Source: Anthopleura xanthogrammica (lineage: Eukaryota > Cnidaria > Anthozoa > Actiniaria > Actiniidae). Taken from it: a stretch of 64,000 nt of DNA. This document shows, one piece after another, positions 1 to 12,676 of this stretch. The position numbers were made by a program, and so were the translations under genes. The DNA is taken from positions 1,223,501-1,287,500 of the forward strand of contig OZ025216.1 of the NCBI GenBank assembly GCA_964019055.1. Reading direction: 5' to 3'. The notes below the pieces were generated by a model. That model saw only the letters and a list, made by a program, of their open reading frames with translations, was not told the DNA's origin and searched no databases. The first letter of the stretch is position 1. Every line of letters begins with the position of its first letter.

Positions 1-350
1 CAGATTTAACAAAAAGTTAAAATCGAATATCCTATCTAAGACTTGGAAACGCTTAATACCGCTAACCTATCCAAGACTGGATGACCCTTTTTAAGACAAT
101 ATCATGGAAATTGTATACCCTGCCTAAGACCAAAATCCCGAAAAACCATACCCTATCTAGCCGAACATCCCCATATGCCATATCTATGGGAGTGCCCCCC
201 CCCCCCGGGATTTCCTGCACTTTCATTACCTCTCTTGGCTGTACCACAAAGTATTACTGCATGGTCTAATTCCTATGTGCATTATGTAAAGCTACTATCG
301 GTACTCAGAAACCAGTTTTACAGGAAAAACTACAATTATAATGTTGACCT
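1..350. other. Intergenic, 3' flank of quinone oxidoreductase
   Basis: No gene is visible. Positions 25-170 contain degenerate repeats of a 'cctatctaagac'-like motif, probably an eroded repetitive element. A C homopolymer lies near 196-206. The short open frames here have no coding character. Confidence 0.5.
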
Positions 351-3300
351 TTAAAGCCTAAGCAAGATTTTCCCCATGGTACCTCTACTTCCAATGATGT
401 CATGCGCCTTCTTGACCTCAGATAATGGAAGGATGATTGAATCACTCAGCTTGACCTCACCCTGAAGTAACCACTGAAAAACCTCTGAGCTGCGCAAGCG
501 CAGATCCTTGAGTGATGAAACATATGTAGCTAATGAAGGGCGTGTGACGTAATGGGATCCTTTTCCAAGAGTAGGAATGTCTACTGGGTCAGGAGTGCCA
601 GATGAGACCCCATAACTGACCATCATGCCTTTAGGAGCAAGACATCCAAACCCTAGAATTAGAGATAGGAAAATGATGTGAACCCAGTGCCGTCAATATA
701 TCACATTAAACAAGTGGATGGCAAGTGGCACATGATATCTTGAACACAGGGATACCACTTGTCAAATGATGCAAGAAAGGCATAGTACAAAAGTTCCACT
801 CGCTATAAGAGCATTCCATGGTGTTCAGCTTACCTATAACCCATCATATTCTATGCATTATATATTGATGCAGCTCAGACTAGTTTACTCGCTAGTTCTC
901 TTTTTATTCCACAGTGTTCTGCTTACCTAATATAAGCCATCATATTCTATGCATTGTACACCTACGCAACTCAAACTATTTTACTCGCTAGTTCTTTTCT
1001 ATATAATTTTTACCTTTACTAAAGGTGTCTTTTCCAACACTATCATAAATGACATTGACTCCTTTACCATCTGTTATACGCATGGTCTCTTCGACAAAGT
1101 CTTTCTGGGAGTACAGGATGACTTCATCTGCACCTGCGGCCTTGGCTTTGGCAGCCTTGGCTTCTGTGCTACATGTACCAATAACATATGCTCCTATAAA
1201 GAACAGAACAAAAGGGCATAAATTTAAACATATTAGTATAAAAAATTTCTGAATATGTATTTCAGAAAAGAAATCATCTTCCTAGAGTGGAGGAGGGGAC
1301 CGGTCTGAGGAGGGTATATTGTGTAGTTCCAGAAAATATCCATACCTCCCCATGGAGGGGGATTGGAATTTCCAAGGTGATGGGTATGTAGGAGGAATGT
1401 GATACCTTTGTATTAAAGCAGTCAAGACATGAGGTAACCTTGCAATAATAGAGACCTTTTTTCACACCTTGGACAATTTTTCACACCCCTGTCATTGCAA
1501 GGACACCTCATGTCTCACTTTGATGCAAAGGCATGATGAAGGCAATTGTGAAGGGGACTATTTAGTAGACCTTACCTGCATGTTTAGCAACTTGACAGAG
1601 AAATAAACCAGTGCCGCCAGCCACTGCATGAATCAGGACAGACACACCAGGTTTCAGATGACCAACAGATTTGACCATGTAATGTGCCGTCATACCCTGT
1701 ACCATAACACTAGCCGCCAAGTCAAGGGAAATACCTTCTGGTACCAGTACTGCTCTGTTTGCTGGAATACAGCTGAACTGAGCATATGAACCTAAAATTT
1801 GTTTTAACAATGTTAAAATTATTAGTAAAAGATATTAACAAACTTGTACAATACTCAGACAATGGTTAGAATAGTCTTTTCCTGAAATCACTTAAATGAC
1901 CAAGAAACAATAGCTCCAAGTTGAGGTTGAACTTGATGTGTTCATACATTTTATCAAGTCCAACGACTTGGAGCCATTGTTTCCCAGTCACTCAAGAGAA
2001 TTCAGGACCAAGGGGGAACCCTGCCAGGCCTTTTAGGGGTTAATTTTTGTTATTTTGTACCTTTTAGGGTGTTCAAACAAAAAATAATTAAAATGCTTTA
2101 AAAATAGCATCAATTGGTAGCATTTAGGGGTGAAACTTGTGATTGTTATGACTACAAGAAAGAGAATTTTGGGACCTTTTAATTTAGGGGTCATTTTCAA
2201 ACTTTCCAATGAGCATCCCTGCCCTTTTATGTATGGGAGTCCCCCCTGGATCCAGGAAAGGTCTAGCTATTGCAGTTTTTATGTTTTGGAATGTAGAGGA
2301 ATATAATTTTGAGTCCACATAATATTGAAAATTGCAGTAAGTAGAATTGGCCACTGGCTAGCCATACCTGCACCAACGCTAAAGAAGGCTACTCTGTCAC
2401 CAATATCCACTCCCTTGGTGTTGGGTCCAAGCTTTTCTACAATCCCTGCAGCCTCTACTCCAATAATTTTTGGCAGCTCCTTGGCATTTCCAGCACTTCT
2501 GTGGTGGACGTCAAGGAAGTTCACACCACTTGCAAGGTTTTTGACAAGCACCTTGAATATCATTGATTTTTACAACTTATTAGTTAATCTTATTAATAGC
2601 AGGGCTCAAAATAACAGCCAGTCAATGGTCAATGTCCAGCCAAATTTGGTATTTGAACGGTATTGAACGGACATGTTGACCAGTCATATTTGAAAAAAAA
2701 TAAAATAAAATATCATACAACGGACATCTTGACCGGCATATGACTGGCTGTTATTTTGAGCCCTGAATAGTAACCCAGAGTTTGTAATATAGAAAATATC
2801 TAATTCTAAAATGATAATTCATAGCCCTTGTTTAATGAGGGTAGCACTTGCTTCATGATCGATTGAAATTTGTAAGTTTATTTCTTTCTAGAGGGAGGAA
2901 ATCCTAAGAACCCAGACAAAACCCTTGCAAATTTCTGCATCCATGGTGAGGACAGGGACGGGGGGGATGTACCATTTTCCCACTGTATCCAAAGGAATCC
3001 TGCATGAATAGTGACCACTGATAAACTTACATAAAATTCCAACTAAAATTCCTCAAAACTGCCCAAATGCAACGCATTTCTACAACTCCAGAAAAGCCGT
3101 TATGGAGCAGATAATGAGATTCAAAAACTTTTATCAGCTGATTAAAACCCAGGAATACTGTCTTGTAATTGATAATAATGCTGCATGGATGCCTTCGTAT
3201 TTACCTCTCCCTTTTTTGGTTCTGGGATTGCTACGTCTTCATAGCGAAACTCTGAGGAGTCTCCATATCCATGGATAACTGCTGCTTTCATAGAGAAGTT

Positions 3301-3384
3301 TGTTTTGTAAATATTTGATGGAAGAGAGGCCAGTCTACTGAGAGAAAAGAAGAGAAGTGATCGAGGTCTACACAGTTGTATCAT
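351..3384 (-). CDS. Quinone oxidoreductase (zeta-crystallin-like MDR family), 5 exons
   Basis: Medium-chain dehydrogenase/reductase of the NADPH:quinone reductase type, expected to reduce quinones with NADPH. Exons in coding order are 3205-3384, 2368-2551, 1576-1791, 1014-1193 and 351-652. All junctions are GT-AG and phase-compatible, giving 353 residues; the family is usually about 325-330. The N-terminal catalytic domain starts at [10 protein letters not shown] (residue 32). The Rossmann part carries the nucleotide-binding motif HAVAGGTG in exon 3, and exon 4 carries the [20 protein letters not shown] helix region. The first 31 residues are basic and lack acidic residues, so they resemble a mitochondrial presequence; initiation at residue 32 would give a cytosolic form. 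The gene is divergent from the LIM-homeobox gene. Introns hold two foldback elements. Family assignment is confident; substrate is inferred. Confidence 0.9.
1896..1990. mobile_element. Small foldback element in quinone oxidoreductase intron
   Basis: The left arm (about 1896-1936, TGACCAAGAAACAATAGCTC onward) is the inverted complement of the right arm (about 1952-1990), with a few mismatches and a short loop. The structure is MITE-like. No target duplication is obvious. Confidence 0.6.
2600..2765. mobile_element. 166-bp MITE with 25-bp perfect TIRs and AATAG target duplication
   Basis: The ends CAGGGCTCAAAATAACAGCC and its inverted complement are perfect over about 25 bp. AATAG occurs immediately outside both ends (2595-2599 and 2766-2770), consistent with a target-site duplication. 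Internal arms also pair ('cggacatSttgacc'). A CAGGG terminus is common in hAT-like elements, but those normally make 8-bp duplications, so the superfamily is open. It lies in intron 1 of the quinone oxidoreductase gene. Confidence 0.8.
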
Positions 3385-3897
3385 CTTCTGGAAAAACGTG
3401 TAGGCGTTCCTGGATGTACCGTTAGTTACCAGGTTCGTTCACTCGGGCTCGCGCTCACTGGGTGTTCACTGGATGGCATATATGAACATAGAAATATATG
3501 TATGAAGAATAAATGCAGTATATGAAGACAAGACAAAACGATATAGTCTAAAATTCAAACAAACAAAAAGACAGACATGTAGTAAAGCAGACAGACAGAC
3601 AGACAGACAGACAGTACGACAAACAACAAAATCAAGTTGGGAAAGTAAATCAACACGCAAAACTCTTGAAAATGTGAAGGCTTTTTTCTTTGAATTTTCA
3701 ATTTAATTACATTATTTGCTGCACACAAAAATATTCGATGGTCCTTTGTTGCGTGCGTAACCTAGGAGACACGAGTACAAACTGCGTCTGTTGTAAACTT
3801 GGCTGACCAAGTTACAAAAACCTAGAAATTAGTATAAATATTTCATTTGCTAAGGCTGGTTTTTAGAATTATCTTTATAGAGTAATTTTGAAAAAAT

Positions 3898-4118
3898 TAG
3901 GGCCACACTTCCAGACATTGAGTGCTGAGGCATCGTATGGACTTACGGCTACGCTGGAGATTTCGACCCTAACACCGCTATCCCGGGAGGAACAGTTATA
4001 GACTGATCAAGAAGCTCAGCCGAAGCCTAAGGTAGAGGCTAGTCGGTCCCCATACCGTAGATGAATAACCTCTCACTATGACCAGCAAACCCGATAAGTC
4101 GCTTGTATCACTGAGGAA
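3898..4118 (+). repeat. Interspersed repeat, copy 1 (inverted partner at 12042-12254)
   Basis: About 215 bp match the reverse complement of 12042-12254 at roughly 90% by eye. The shared core includes TCGTATGGACTTACGGCTAC and CGCTATCCCGGGAGGAACAG. This copy sits upstream of the LIM-homeobox gene and the other in its last intron. No TIR or poly(A) tail was seen, so the class is unknown; a SINE or structured-RNA-derived repeat is possible. Confidence 0.7.
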
Positions 4119-4490
4119 TAAGTACCCTTATTATATGGCAAGGTAATTTCACGCGCTATGATTGGTCAATTTGCGGTCCATAACTTATAGTACGAACCTC
4201 AAACTCGTTAATAAGAGCTATATACTCACTCCTTTCCATGTTGGACGCGTCTTGAACTGAAAACTCGCCGACCGAACATCAGAAGTGTCGGGTTAGAAAA
4301 AAATGATTAAAATACTGGTCCAAAACGTCTTCGTACTATTTTAAAAACTGATGTGAAAAGTTGACTTTCCAAATTATATTAGATCTGACAAATGGTGATG
4401 GACTTTACAAAATGCCAAAATTCCATCCACGTCAGTTCTTGAAACGTAAGGCTAATTCTTTCATATTGTCTTTATCATTACAGTGACGTG

Positions 4491-4636
4491 CGAATGAGAG
4501 AAAAAAACGTTCATTGGGCACCCAGAAATATTTCAGAAATGATTTGTAGTCAGATAAACTTCAGATTGCTCAATGAACAATAAACGATTCCTGAAATATT
4601 TCTGGGTGTCCCGGTACGGTTTTTCGATTTGCACTG
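4491..4636. mobile_element. Tc1/mariner-like MITE with TA target duplication
   Basis: The ends CAGTG...CACTG are flanked on both sides by TA (4489-4490 and 4637-4638). The arms pair along 'cacccagaaatatttcag'. CAGTG termini with TA duplication are the signature of the Tc1/mariner superfamily. There is no coding capacity. Confidence 0.7.
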
Positions 4637-5067
4637 TAATATTGTATCTTGGTTTCACAAAAGCATAGTGTCCAAATGTTTGGTAAAGTCAGAGCAAAAG
4701 AGCAATTCTATTCATACTCGAAACTGAACGCTCTTGGATTGTTGCAAAACGTGCTGAAACGCACGCATGCGCAAAAGGTTTTCGCTCGTGTCGAGTGAAC
4801 CTACTGCGCATGCTCCACTAGACAGGCTTCGCTTGGACATGGTTATTCAGTACGCCAATCGTTCAAACACTGAACCCATAGTAACATATCAGACGTCATT
4901 CACGACACTTCGGTACTCTTTGAAATACTCGCAAGTGTCGCTTCTGGACGTCAGTTAATCACGTGCGTAGACTGACCCGAAAATCACGTGACCCATCGAC
5001 TATTAAAACTGAAGAACTGAGCAAAAAACACAAAGATATTTTCTTTTCTATTCCTAGTTGATCGAAT

Positions 5068-8000
5068 ATGGAAATAACAGAAGAGCAGTTGGCAACTCTT
5101 AACTGCTCCACCGTTGAACAGCAATCAAATGATAATGGTAAGCAGCAATTCAGTTATATATTTACTCTTTTTCTATTTATTTTTTTATTCCATTCTGTGA
5201 AAGAATTTAACCTTGTTTTACGAGCCGACTTCATGGAGTCCAGAATTTGTTATCCCCATCACCGTTATGAAAGAGCGCGGGCTGTTGTTTTAGCTCGCAA
5301 AAACTCTTTCTCAATTGAATGCCGCCAAAAATTATTTTAGTACAACCCTACTTGCTTTAACCGCAATTTAATACTTATAACTTGAAGAAAAGAATAGGAA
5401 ATAATCGTCCAATTCTTAGAAAAGTAGAATAACAAACGGCGTATCAAATTAAGAAAGAGCAATCCTCTCTGTTTCCCTTCCCTGTGTTGGTATTAATTTA
5501 TTTATATTATTGACTAGTCGTTGGCCGGTTTTTGTCTCGGCTTTTCAGTCCTTGTTTTGCCATTTCTCTGTCCTATCGCCTCAACATTCCTTAAACCAAA
5601 AACCAACTTTATACCAAATTGTATACTTTATAAGCATATATAGCTTTCTTTTATCTTAATTTAACATATATATTTTTTGAATTATTTGTAGTGACTTTTC
5701 TAAATAAAATTATTATTATCCTTTATACCAAATGAATTGCTACACGATATATTTTCCTTTTGATATCAGAGTAGACTTTCATGTGGTTGTAAATTTTTGA
5801 AATTTGTACTATTTTATCAGCGCTTTGAGAGAAAAAAAGGAGTAAGATTCAAGAAAGAAAATGATATAAACTGACTGTAGTGAAATGGGAAATCGTTTCG
5901 AAACTTTTTATTGATAGTATGACGATATCTCATTTTCTTTTTGCTTAATGCTCACTTTCATTATTGAAAATGAATTTCCAGGAAAAAGGAACTCGAGTGA
6001 AACGGAGAAAATATGTAACGGCTGTCAAATGGAGATTGCCGCGAGCAAGTTCGTGATGAAAGTGAACGATCACTTCTGGCACCAAGAATGCATGACTTGT
6101 AGCGACTGTGGTGAACGTTTGGAGCAGAAATGCTTCTCAAGAGATGGAATGATATTTTGTTCTCAAGATTTCTACAGGTAGGTAAAGCAAGAAAGGAAAA
6201 ATATTTATTTTCAAGCAAAAGAGTACAGAAAAAACACAAAACAACAATTTTCTTGATGGTTGAACACAACTGAACCGGCCGACGATAAGATTGTAATTTG
6301 TACCAAAATTAACCTGACCCAAAATGATGTAGAAATTTGGTCTGTTAAACTCTTATTTTTCCCATCTTATTCTTTGCCTCTAAACTATAACCAATACCAT
6401 GACCTAACAAGTGGTTTAAAATTGAATTCCTTAAAACAGTCGTCAGAAAAGTTGTAGGATTATTTCAACTCTTTAGTCATTTTTTTCACGAGAAAATTTT
6501 TTTCCAAAGAAATTTATCGAATTTATTTTTACGACCGTAAAATTCGTTATTAGTCAATTGGTTTTACTGGAAAATTATCTATCAATAGTTTACTTTATAA
6601 TTAATTTTATTGCTTTCTTTATATGTTTATTCTTAGGCGTTTTGGTCCTAAATGTCCTGGCTGTAATGATATTATAAGTTCTACCCAAATCGTCCGTAAG
6701 ATCAATAATCGAGTTTACCATATCAGTTGTATGTGCTGTATGGCTTGCAACAAGCAGCTAGCTACTGGAGACAAGTTCTTCTTACTCGAAGATGGCCGAG
6801 TTATCTGTAAAGAAGATTATGCAGAAAAGGACCCTAGTAAGTATAAAGTATATTTGAAGGATTTAATCCTTAAAGTGTTGAGTTTATATTGAGAAATAAC
6901 CGACGATGAAAAGAAGAGAGTTTTTCCCACAGTAAAATTTCTTCAAATTTTATGACGCAACTGCTTAAGAAATTTCTCAAAAATTCTAAAATAAAATGAA
7001 TATCGACCAAAGAAAAAGTAAAATGATAGATAATGAGTAGAGGAAACTTCACGTTACTGATAATTATTCCAAGAAAAAGTCTGTGTAATTGTGACCTACT
7101 GAAAGTGGTTTGGTCTCGAGTCTTGGAATCGATTGAGTATATAGCAAAAAATATTTTCTTCATCTGGAAAATCTCAAAACTAAATTTACTTGGATAATTT
7201 CTTGTTTTCCTCCGAACAAAAAGGACAAACTTAGCTTAAATATTTCTAAATCTGTGCATTTTGAAAAAAAGTGTTTTGTTTGGGGAGTTAGATAGCCAAT
7301 TAAAAAGTAATTTCCTGAGAGTACAGAGCCTGAACGCGAGCCATGTAATAGCACAATAGTTTCTTTACATAATATCTTCAATCATTGATAGTTGGTTGTT
7401 TGTAGAAAACACGTCTGAAACAATGCTAAATAGTCTGAGCATCGACCACTTGCAAACACTATGAGTTTTCAGCGCTTTTTGAAATAATTTCCAAGCCTTA
7501 GAGTTTGAGATTTGCATGTGAGAAGGAAATGACCGACGAGTGTCCTTGTCGAGGTCGATCGCCGCACGCGCCACCTTGGAGCAAAAATCAATGGTTCTAA
7601 AAATATATATAATGGTAAGCAGAATACCTTCGACACACCTAGAAGAAAAAACAGGTATTTTATGAAAAGGCTAACTATTTTCGGAAATAACTGCGGAAAA
7701 GGTATTGAAAACTGAGGGCAGTTCATTCTATGGAGGACGCGCGCCATTTGCCTCTCAACCTGAGCCCTCTCTTTATGATTATTTCAAATGTAATTTTTGT
7801 AATATTATAACGACTATTTTACCAATTTTTAGAAAATTTTATTCCAATGTTAAAAAATCTAGTTATAGTAGACATCTCCCGATCAGCTTAGGGACGGTTA
7901 GAAATTCGATTTCGTTGGCACTAGTTACCGCTCTCGAGGTGCCAGAACATCACTCAAAATGTTGCAAAGAACTTGGTAGTTTGAAAAATTCAAAACTATA

Positions 8001-11000
8001 GTATGAGGACTCTGAGTTTTATAAATTCGAGATAATTTTTAAAGGCCGTTCTTGTTTGTTTGTTTGAGGCAGGACTCGTTATATCAATCATAAGGCGATT
8101 TTTTTGTTCAATAATTTTAAATTTCTTTCAATAAAAGACATTATCAAACATCAACTACACTTATCAAGTATTCAAGTGCTAGCTACATGTTGTGGAATCT
8201 TTCGTCAAATCGAGTCAAATTTTCCCCATACTGCAATATTTTTTGGTCTATATTCTAAATATCCACATACCGTACGTATCCAGCCAAACTGAAACTAGAT
8301 GTAAAAGTCCTGGCCAATCTTGGCGCCTCCAAAGTCCCGAAAAAATAACAGTTCGAAATTTCTAAACCGGCTGTGTGTCTTACTTCGCAGACACTCTATC
8401 TAAAATATTTCTTTTCAGTTTTAATGAGTTATGATATATTCAGTGTGTATATTTTGTCTAGATTTTGGCCAGAGCTTTTGTTTTATTTCATTTTAAGGTA
8501 TGTTTCCCTAAATTGTAACTGAAACGATTCGAGGGCACTTGTCCCATCCACAAAAGTGAAAACTTTGAACTTAATTCGACTACAAATATACACACAGGTG
8601 TACCATATGTAAACTAACTTAGAAAAGCAAGCAAAAAGTACCAAATTTAACGTTAAATTAATGTCCCATCGTACTGAAATTATTTGGTTAAATTTTATCT
8701 ATTTTTTAAAAATGTCAGTCAGAAATTTTTTAGTTGACAAAAACAGCTAAAGGACTTACTCGAGCGAGTTCTGGTTGACAGGTATAGCAACCGTTCTCTT
8801 TGAGTATTTTATGTTTTTTGTGTGTGTGTGTGTTATTGATATAAAGACGCCTGGGGCGTGACTTTAAAGAATTGGAGTAATCTTAAGAAGATCATTAACG
8901 GCACATGTCCCCCCTTTAGTGTTTATTGTTACCTCGGCGCGTGTAGAACAACAAACAATTAGAGTCTTTTACAAAGAGTTTTGGACAACTACAGCGGGTA
9001 GTCTTAATTGCCAAAAAAATAGAATGTCCAGTAGACATCTTACATAACACGTACCTTGGTCGGCTATCAATAAAAAAGGCAGTGAAACTTAAGTCAAAAC
9101 TCGAGAAAGGATCGAGATTTAGAGACAGTCAGTAGCTAATGTTTTCTTAATCAAATTATTTTCTTTTCAATATTTTTTGAAGGGTGGAAAATATCCGGCG
9201 AAGGCGAATTAAGTGAATATTTTTTTCGGTGAATATTTCCAGAGCCACACTTTTTCATGTTTTAAAATATCATTAACTATAGCTGAAATAAAGCTTTTGG
9301 CTAGCTTTTCTGATTTTAATCCGGCTTATTTTTTACTCCCAAAATTGTCCTTGTCTTTCTCGAGCAGCGCTTCACTTGAATAATAGGCATGGCTAACATA
9401 TTTGTGGCCCTCGTTCCATGATCGAATTCGGATAGTGTGCTTTTGTGGATTGCCTGAGTGATCAAGGAAGAAAGCAGGCAAACTTTCAACTGATACACCG
9501 AACAGAATCACCATGCAATAAGCACTGAGCTCTAATCGAAATTAATAACAACTTAAGAAACTAGTCGAACTAGTCAGACTAAAACGTCGAAGGGCAGAGA
9601 ATCAATCGTAGAAAAAGAGTGTTATCACTATATTTAGAGAGAACACCAAAGATCATTTTCTTCTGGTTCGTAAATAGAAAGAATGACATTCTATTTATGT
9701 ATATATGAAGAGAGTAGAAAGGAAATAGGATCATAGATACATTGAGGTCGAAGTAGGAAATGAGGTATTACACCTTGGAGTATCAGGTGCTGACGGCTGG
9801 ACAATCATTACGAAACACAATACGTACTACCAACACAATGCAGAATACCATGCATATAACCTTCACTCCTTACATCAAACCTCTTATTCAAATACTTACA
9901 CGTTCAACCAACCAAGTTCAGGTTCTTTCTGATACGCCCATCCAATCCTTCTCGTGTATATTCTTATTCCTATACGCCCATCCAATCCATCTCGTGTACA
10001 TTCATATTCCTATACGCCCATCCAATCCATCTCGTGTACATTCATATTTCTATACGCCCATCCAATCCATCTCGTGTACATCCTTATTCTGATACACTCA
10101 TCCAATCCATCTCGTGTACATTCATATTCCTATACGCCCATCCAATCCATCTCGTGTACATTCATATTCTGATACGCCCATCCAATCCATCTCGTGTATA
10201 TTCTTATTCTGATATGTCCATCCAAACCATCTCGTGTATATTCTTATTCTGATGCACCCATCCAATCCATCTGGTGTACATTCTTATTCTGATACGCCCA
10301 TCCAATCCATCTGGTGTACATTCTTATTCTGATACGCCCATCCAATCCATCTCGTGTACGTTCTTATTCTGATACGCCCATCCAATCCATCTCGTGTACG
10401 TTCTTATTCTGATACGCCCATCCAATCCATCTCGTGTACATTCTTATTCTGATACGCCCATCCAATCCATCTGGTGTACATTCTTATTCTGATACGCCCA
10501 TCCAATCCATCTCGTGTACGTTCTTATTCTGATACGCCCATCCAATCCATCTCGTGTACGTTCTTATTCTGATACGCCCATCCAATCCATCTCGTGTACG
10601 TTCTTATTCTGATACGCCCATTCAATCCATCTCGTGTACTTTCTTATTCTGATATGTCCATCCAATCCATCTCGTGTACGTTCTTATTCTGATACACCCA
10701 TCCAATCCATCTCGTGTACATTCTTATTCCTATACGCCCATCCAATCCATCTCGTGTACATTCTTATTCTGATACGCCCATCCAATCCATCTCCTTTTAT
10801 TCCTATACAACCAATCGAATCTAATTCATGCACATTTATAACATACTTATTTTTTCAGTTTCAGATAACAGTCAAGAAAGAACTAAGCGAGCCCGCACAT
10901 TTATCAGTACAAGCCAGCTGTCTTCCCTCAAGCTTGCCTACTGCGCAACTCCAAAACCAACTTTACACGAACGTGAGCGAATCGCCAAAGAAACTGGCCT

Positions 11001-12676
11001 AGACATGCGCGTTGTGCAGGTCTGGTTTCAAAACCGCCGTGCGAAGGATAGAAGGATAATGAACAAGGGCCGGTTTCCATGGTTACAAACAGCCAATCGA
11101 AGGGCTAGGCATATGCGGTCTCAGTCTTGGTCGCCTGGAGTATCTCGTTTCTCTGGGATGACGGAAGAAGAGGAAATGGATGGTAAGGAGGTTTTGAGTT
11201 TTTTCTTAACTTCTAGCACAATGAACTGTGATTTTTTAATGCAACATGAATGTCTGGTCTTGTATTTTTGAAATGTAAATGGAATTTATTTGATGTCGAA
11301 CATGCAGGGAGTGATTGCCCAGTCTCCCGAGCCAGAGGCTTATGACTAAAGCACACGATACCACATCTAACTGGAATCTAGAAGTTACTAATTTTTGCGG
11401 AGGGAGGAAAATCGGAGAAACCAGAGAAAAAAACCTCGAAACACAGGAGAGAACCAACAAATACCTCTACTCACATACGCGGACACCGAGCCTGGGAATC
11501 GAAACCGGATCGCATTGGTGTGATTCGCTAGAGTCAGATTCGCCAGAACGGCAAAGCGTGTCTGCCGTGAGAGTCTATTCAATATCTCAGCATTATAATG
11601 AATACTGTTTTAATTAATATCTATTTTAGATCTGAACGATCTTCATCGTATAAAGGAAGAAGTCTCAGCGCATTCAATCAACTCTCTATTACAAAATAAT
11701 AAGATTCTCATGAACAAGTACCAGCCTGATTCACCCGGAAGGTTTCCTGAAGACCCTCTTGTTGCTCAGAACAACTCTCTGCCGACACAGATGGGTATAC
11801 CAGATCCGAGAATGATGTATGTGGGTTCACCGCGCATGGCTGGAGATGGCTTGGTCGGTCAGGTTAATTTTGACTGCACCGCGAATATACAGAATAGGAT
11901 TGAAGGAAATGTTCTTAATAACAGGTAGGATCTCAATTTCGATTTTTTATTACCTCGAGTTTCTGTCTGCATTTACGTCACAGGCATTTACCTTTACAAA
12001 AAGGGTCCCACATGGAAAAGAGTGACAATGGGTGGTTAGTCCTAAGTGATACAAGTGACATATCGGGTTTGCTGGTCATAGCAAGGGATTAATCATCTAC
12101 GGTCTAGGGGCCGACTAACCTCTCCCTAAGGCTTCGGCCGAGCTTCCTGATCAGTCTGTAACTGTTCCTCCCGGGATAGCGGTGTTGGGGTCGAAATCTC
12201 CAGCGTAGCCGTAAGTCCATACGATGCTTCAGCACTCGATGTCTGGAAGTATGGTCCTGGTTATCTTTCAAAATTAACTAATTAAATTATTAAAAATAAT
12301 AATTCTAAAAACCAACCTTATGGACCTAAATTAATCAATGAGTAAATATGAAATTTTTTTTCAAAAACCAGTTCCCCCAAGAAAAAAACCTGATTGCGCA
12401 TGCGTGTCATTTAACCTCAAGGATTTTCAAGGTGTTGTTAAAAACTCTACCATATCATTCTGTCTTAACAGGACCTTGTATAAAGACGTTCCAAATGGAA
12501 CACCCTTCAACCAGAACCTTCCATTCTGGCCTGACAATCTCGACGAAGAATTCAACTATCCAAACCAGGACATGAACACTGCCCAAGAAAACATGACGTC
12601 ACAGTTCATGCAGCAGTCGCTGGACAACCGCATACAGCAGGCTCAAGGAGTTCAGCAAATTTCCAGGAACTTTTGA
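5068..12676 (+). CDS. LIM-homeodomain transcription factor, Lhx3/4-like, 6 exons
   Basis: Nuclear DNA-binding factor with two LIM zinc-binding domains and a homeodomain. Exons are 5068-5137, 5982-6177, 6637-6836, 10859-11182, 11630-11924 and 12472-12676. All boundaries are GT-AG with consistent phase, giving 429 residues. LIM1 (about 35-86) shows CNGC, HQEC, CSDC and CSQD. LIM2 (about 94-147) shows CPGC, HISC, CMAC and CKED. The homeodomain (about 163-222) contains [18 protein letters not shown], with Gln at the position typical of LIM-HD factors. The LIM2 stretch [13 protein letters not shown] and the helix-3 sequence favour the Lhx3/4 group over Lhx1/5; a tree would settle this. Exons 5-6 encode a Gln/Asn/Pro-rich tail of low conservation. 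Intron 3 is 4 kb and ends in a 40-bp minisatellite just before the homeobox exon. The gene is convergent with the NCS gene. Confidence 0.92.
9930..10796. repeat. 40-bp minisatellite, about 22 copies, next to the homeobox exon
   Basis: The unit is 40 bp, containing CGCCCATCCAATCCATCTCG followed by TGTACATTCTTATTCTGATA, with sporadic variants (CTGG for CTCG, TACG for TACA). The array occupies the end of LIM-HD intron 3 and stops about 60 bp before the homeobox exon at 10859. The unit length is not a multiple of three, so the open frames through it rotate and are artefactual. Confidence 0.95.
11300..11600 (-). mobile_element. tRNA-derived SINE-like copy, in LIM-HD intron 4
   Basis: On the minus strand there is a B-box-like GGTTTCGATTCCCAGG (11491-11506). 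A body follows with CTCTGGTTTCTCCGATTTTC and CCTCCCTCCGCAAAAATTA. The same body recurs at 48585-48680 (+) and, more divergently, at 27110-27230 (-). The B box and body in several dispersed copies support a Pol III-type SINE; the A box is not clear in this copy. Confidence 0.65.
12042..12254 (-). repeat. Interspersed repeat, copy 2 (inverted relative to 3898-4118)
   Basis: This is the reverse-complement match to 3898-4118 and lies in the last intron of the LIM-HD gene, about 220 bp before the last exon. The two copies bracket most of the gene in inverted orientation. Confidence 0.7.

Larger units (their letters stand above)
3385..5067. promoter_or_regulatory. Divergent intergenic region, quinone oxidoreductase / LIM-homeobox
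   Basis: This 1.7 kb stretch separates the two divergent start codons, so it should hold both promoters; I cannot place a core promoter. It contains an (AGAC)n tract at 3589-3614, an interspersed repeat at 3898-4118 and a Tc1/mariner-like MITE at 4491-4636. Short open frames here lack coding character. Confidence 0.5.

Noticed and set aside
5961..6322. Minus-strand frames overlapping the LIM1 exon
   Set aside because: Shadows of the plus-strand LIM-domain exon.
9760..11002. Long frames through the 40-bp minisatellite joined to the homeobox exon
   Set aside because: The unit is not a multiple of three, and a phase-correct splice acceptor at 10857-10858 explains the homeobox exon.
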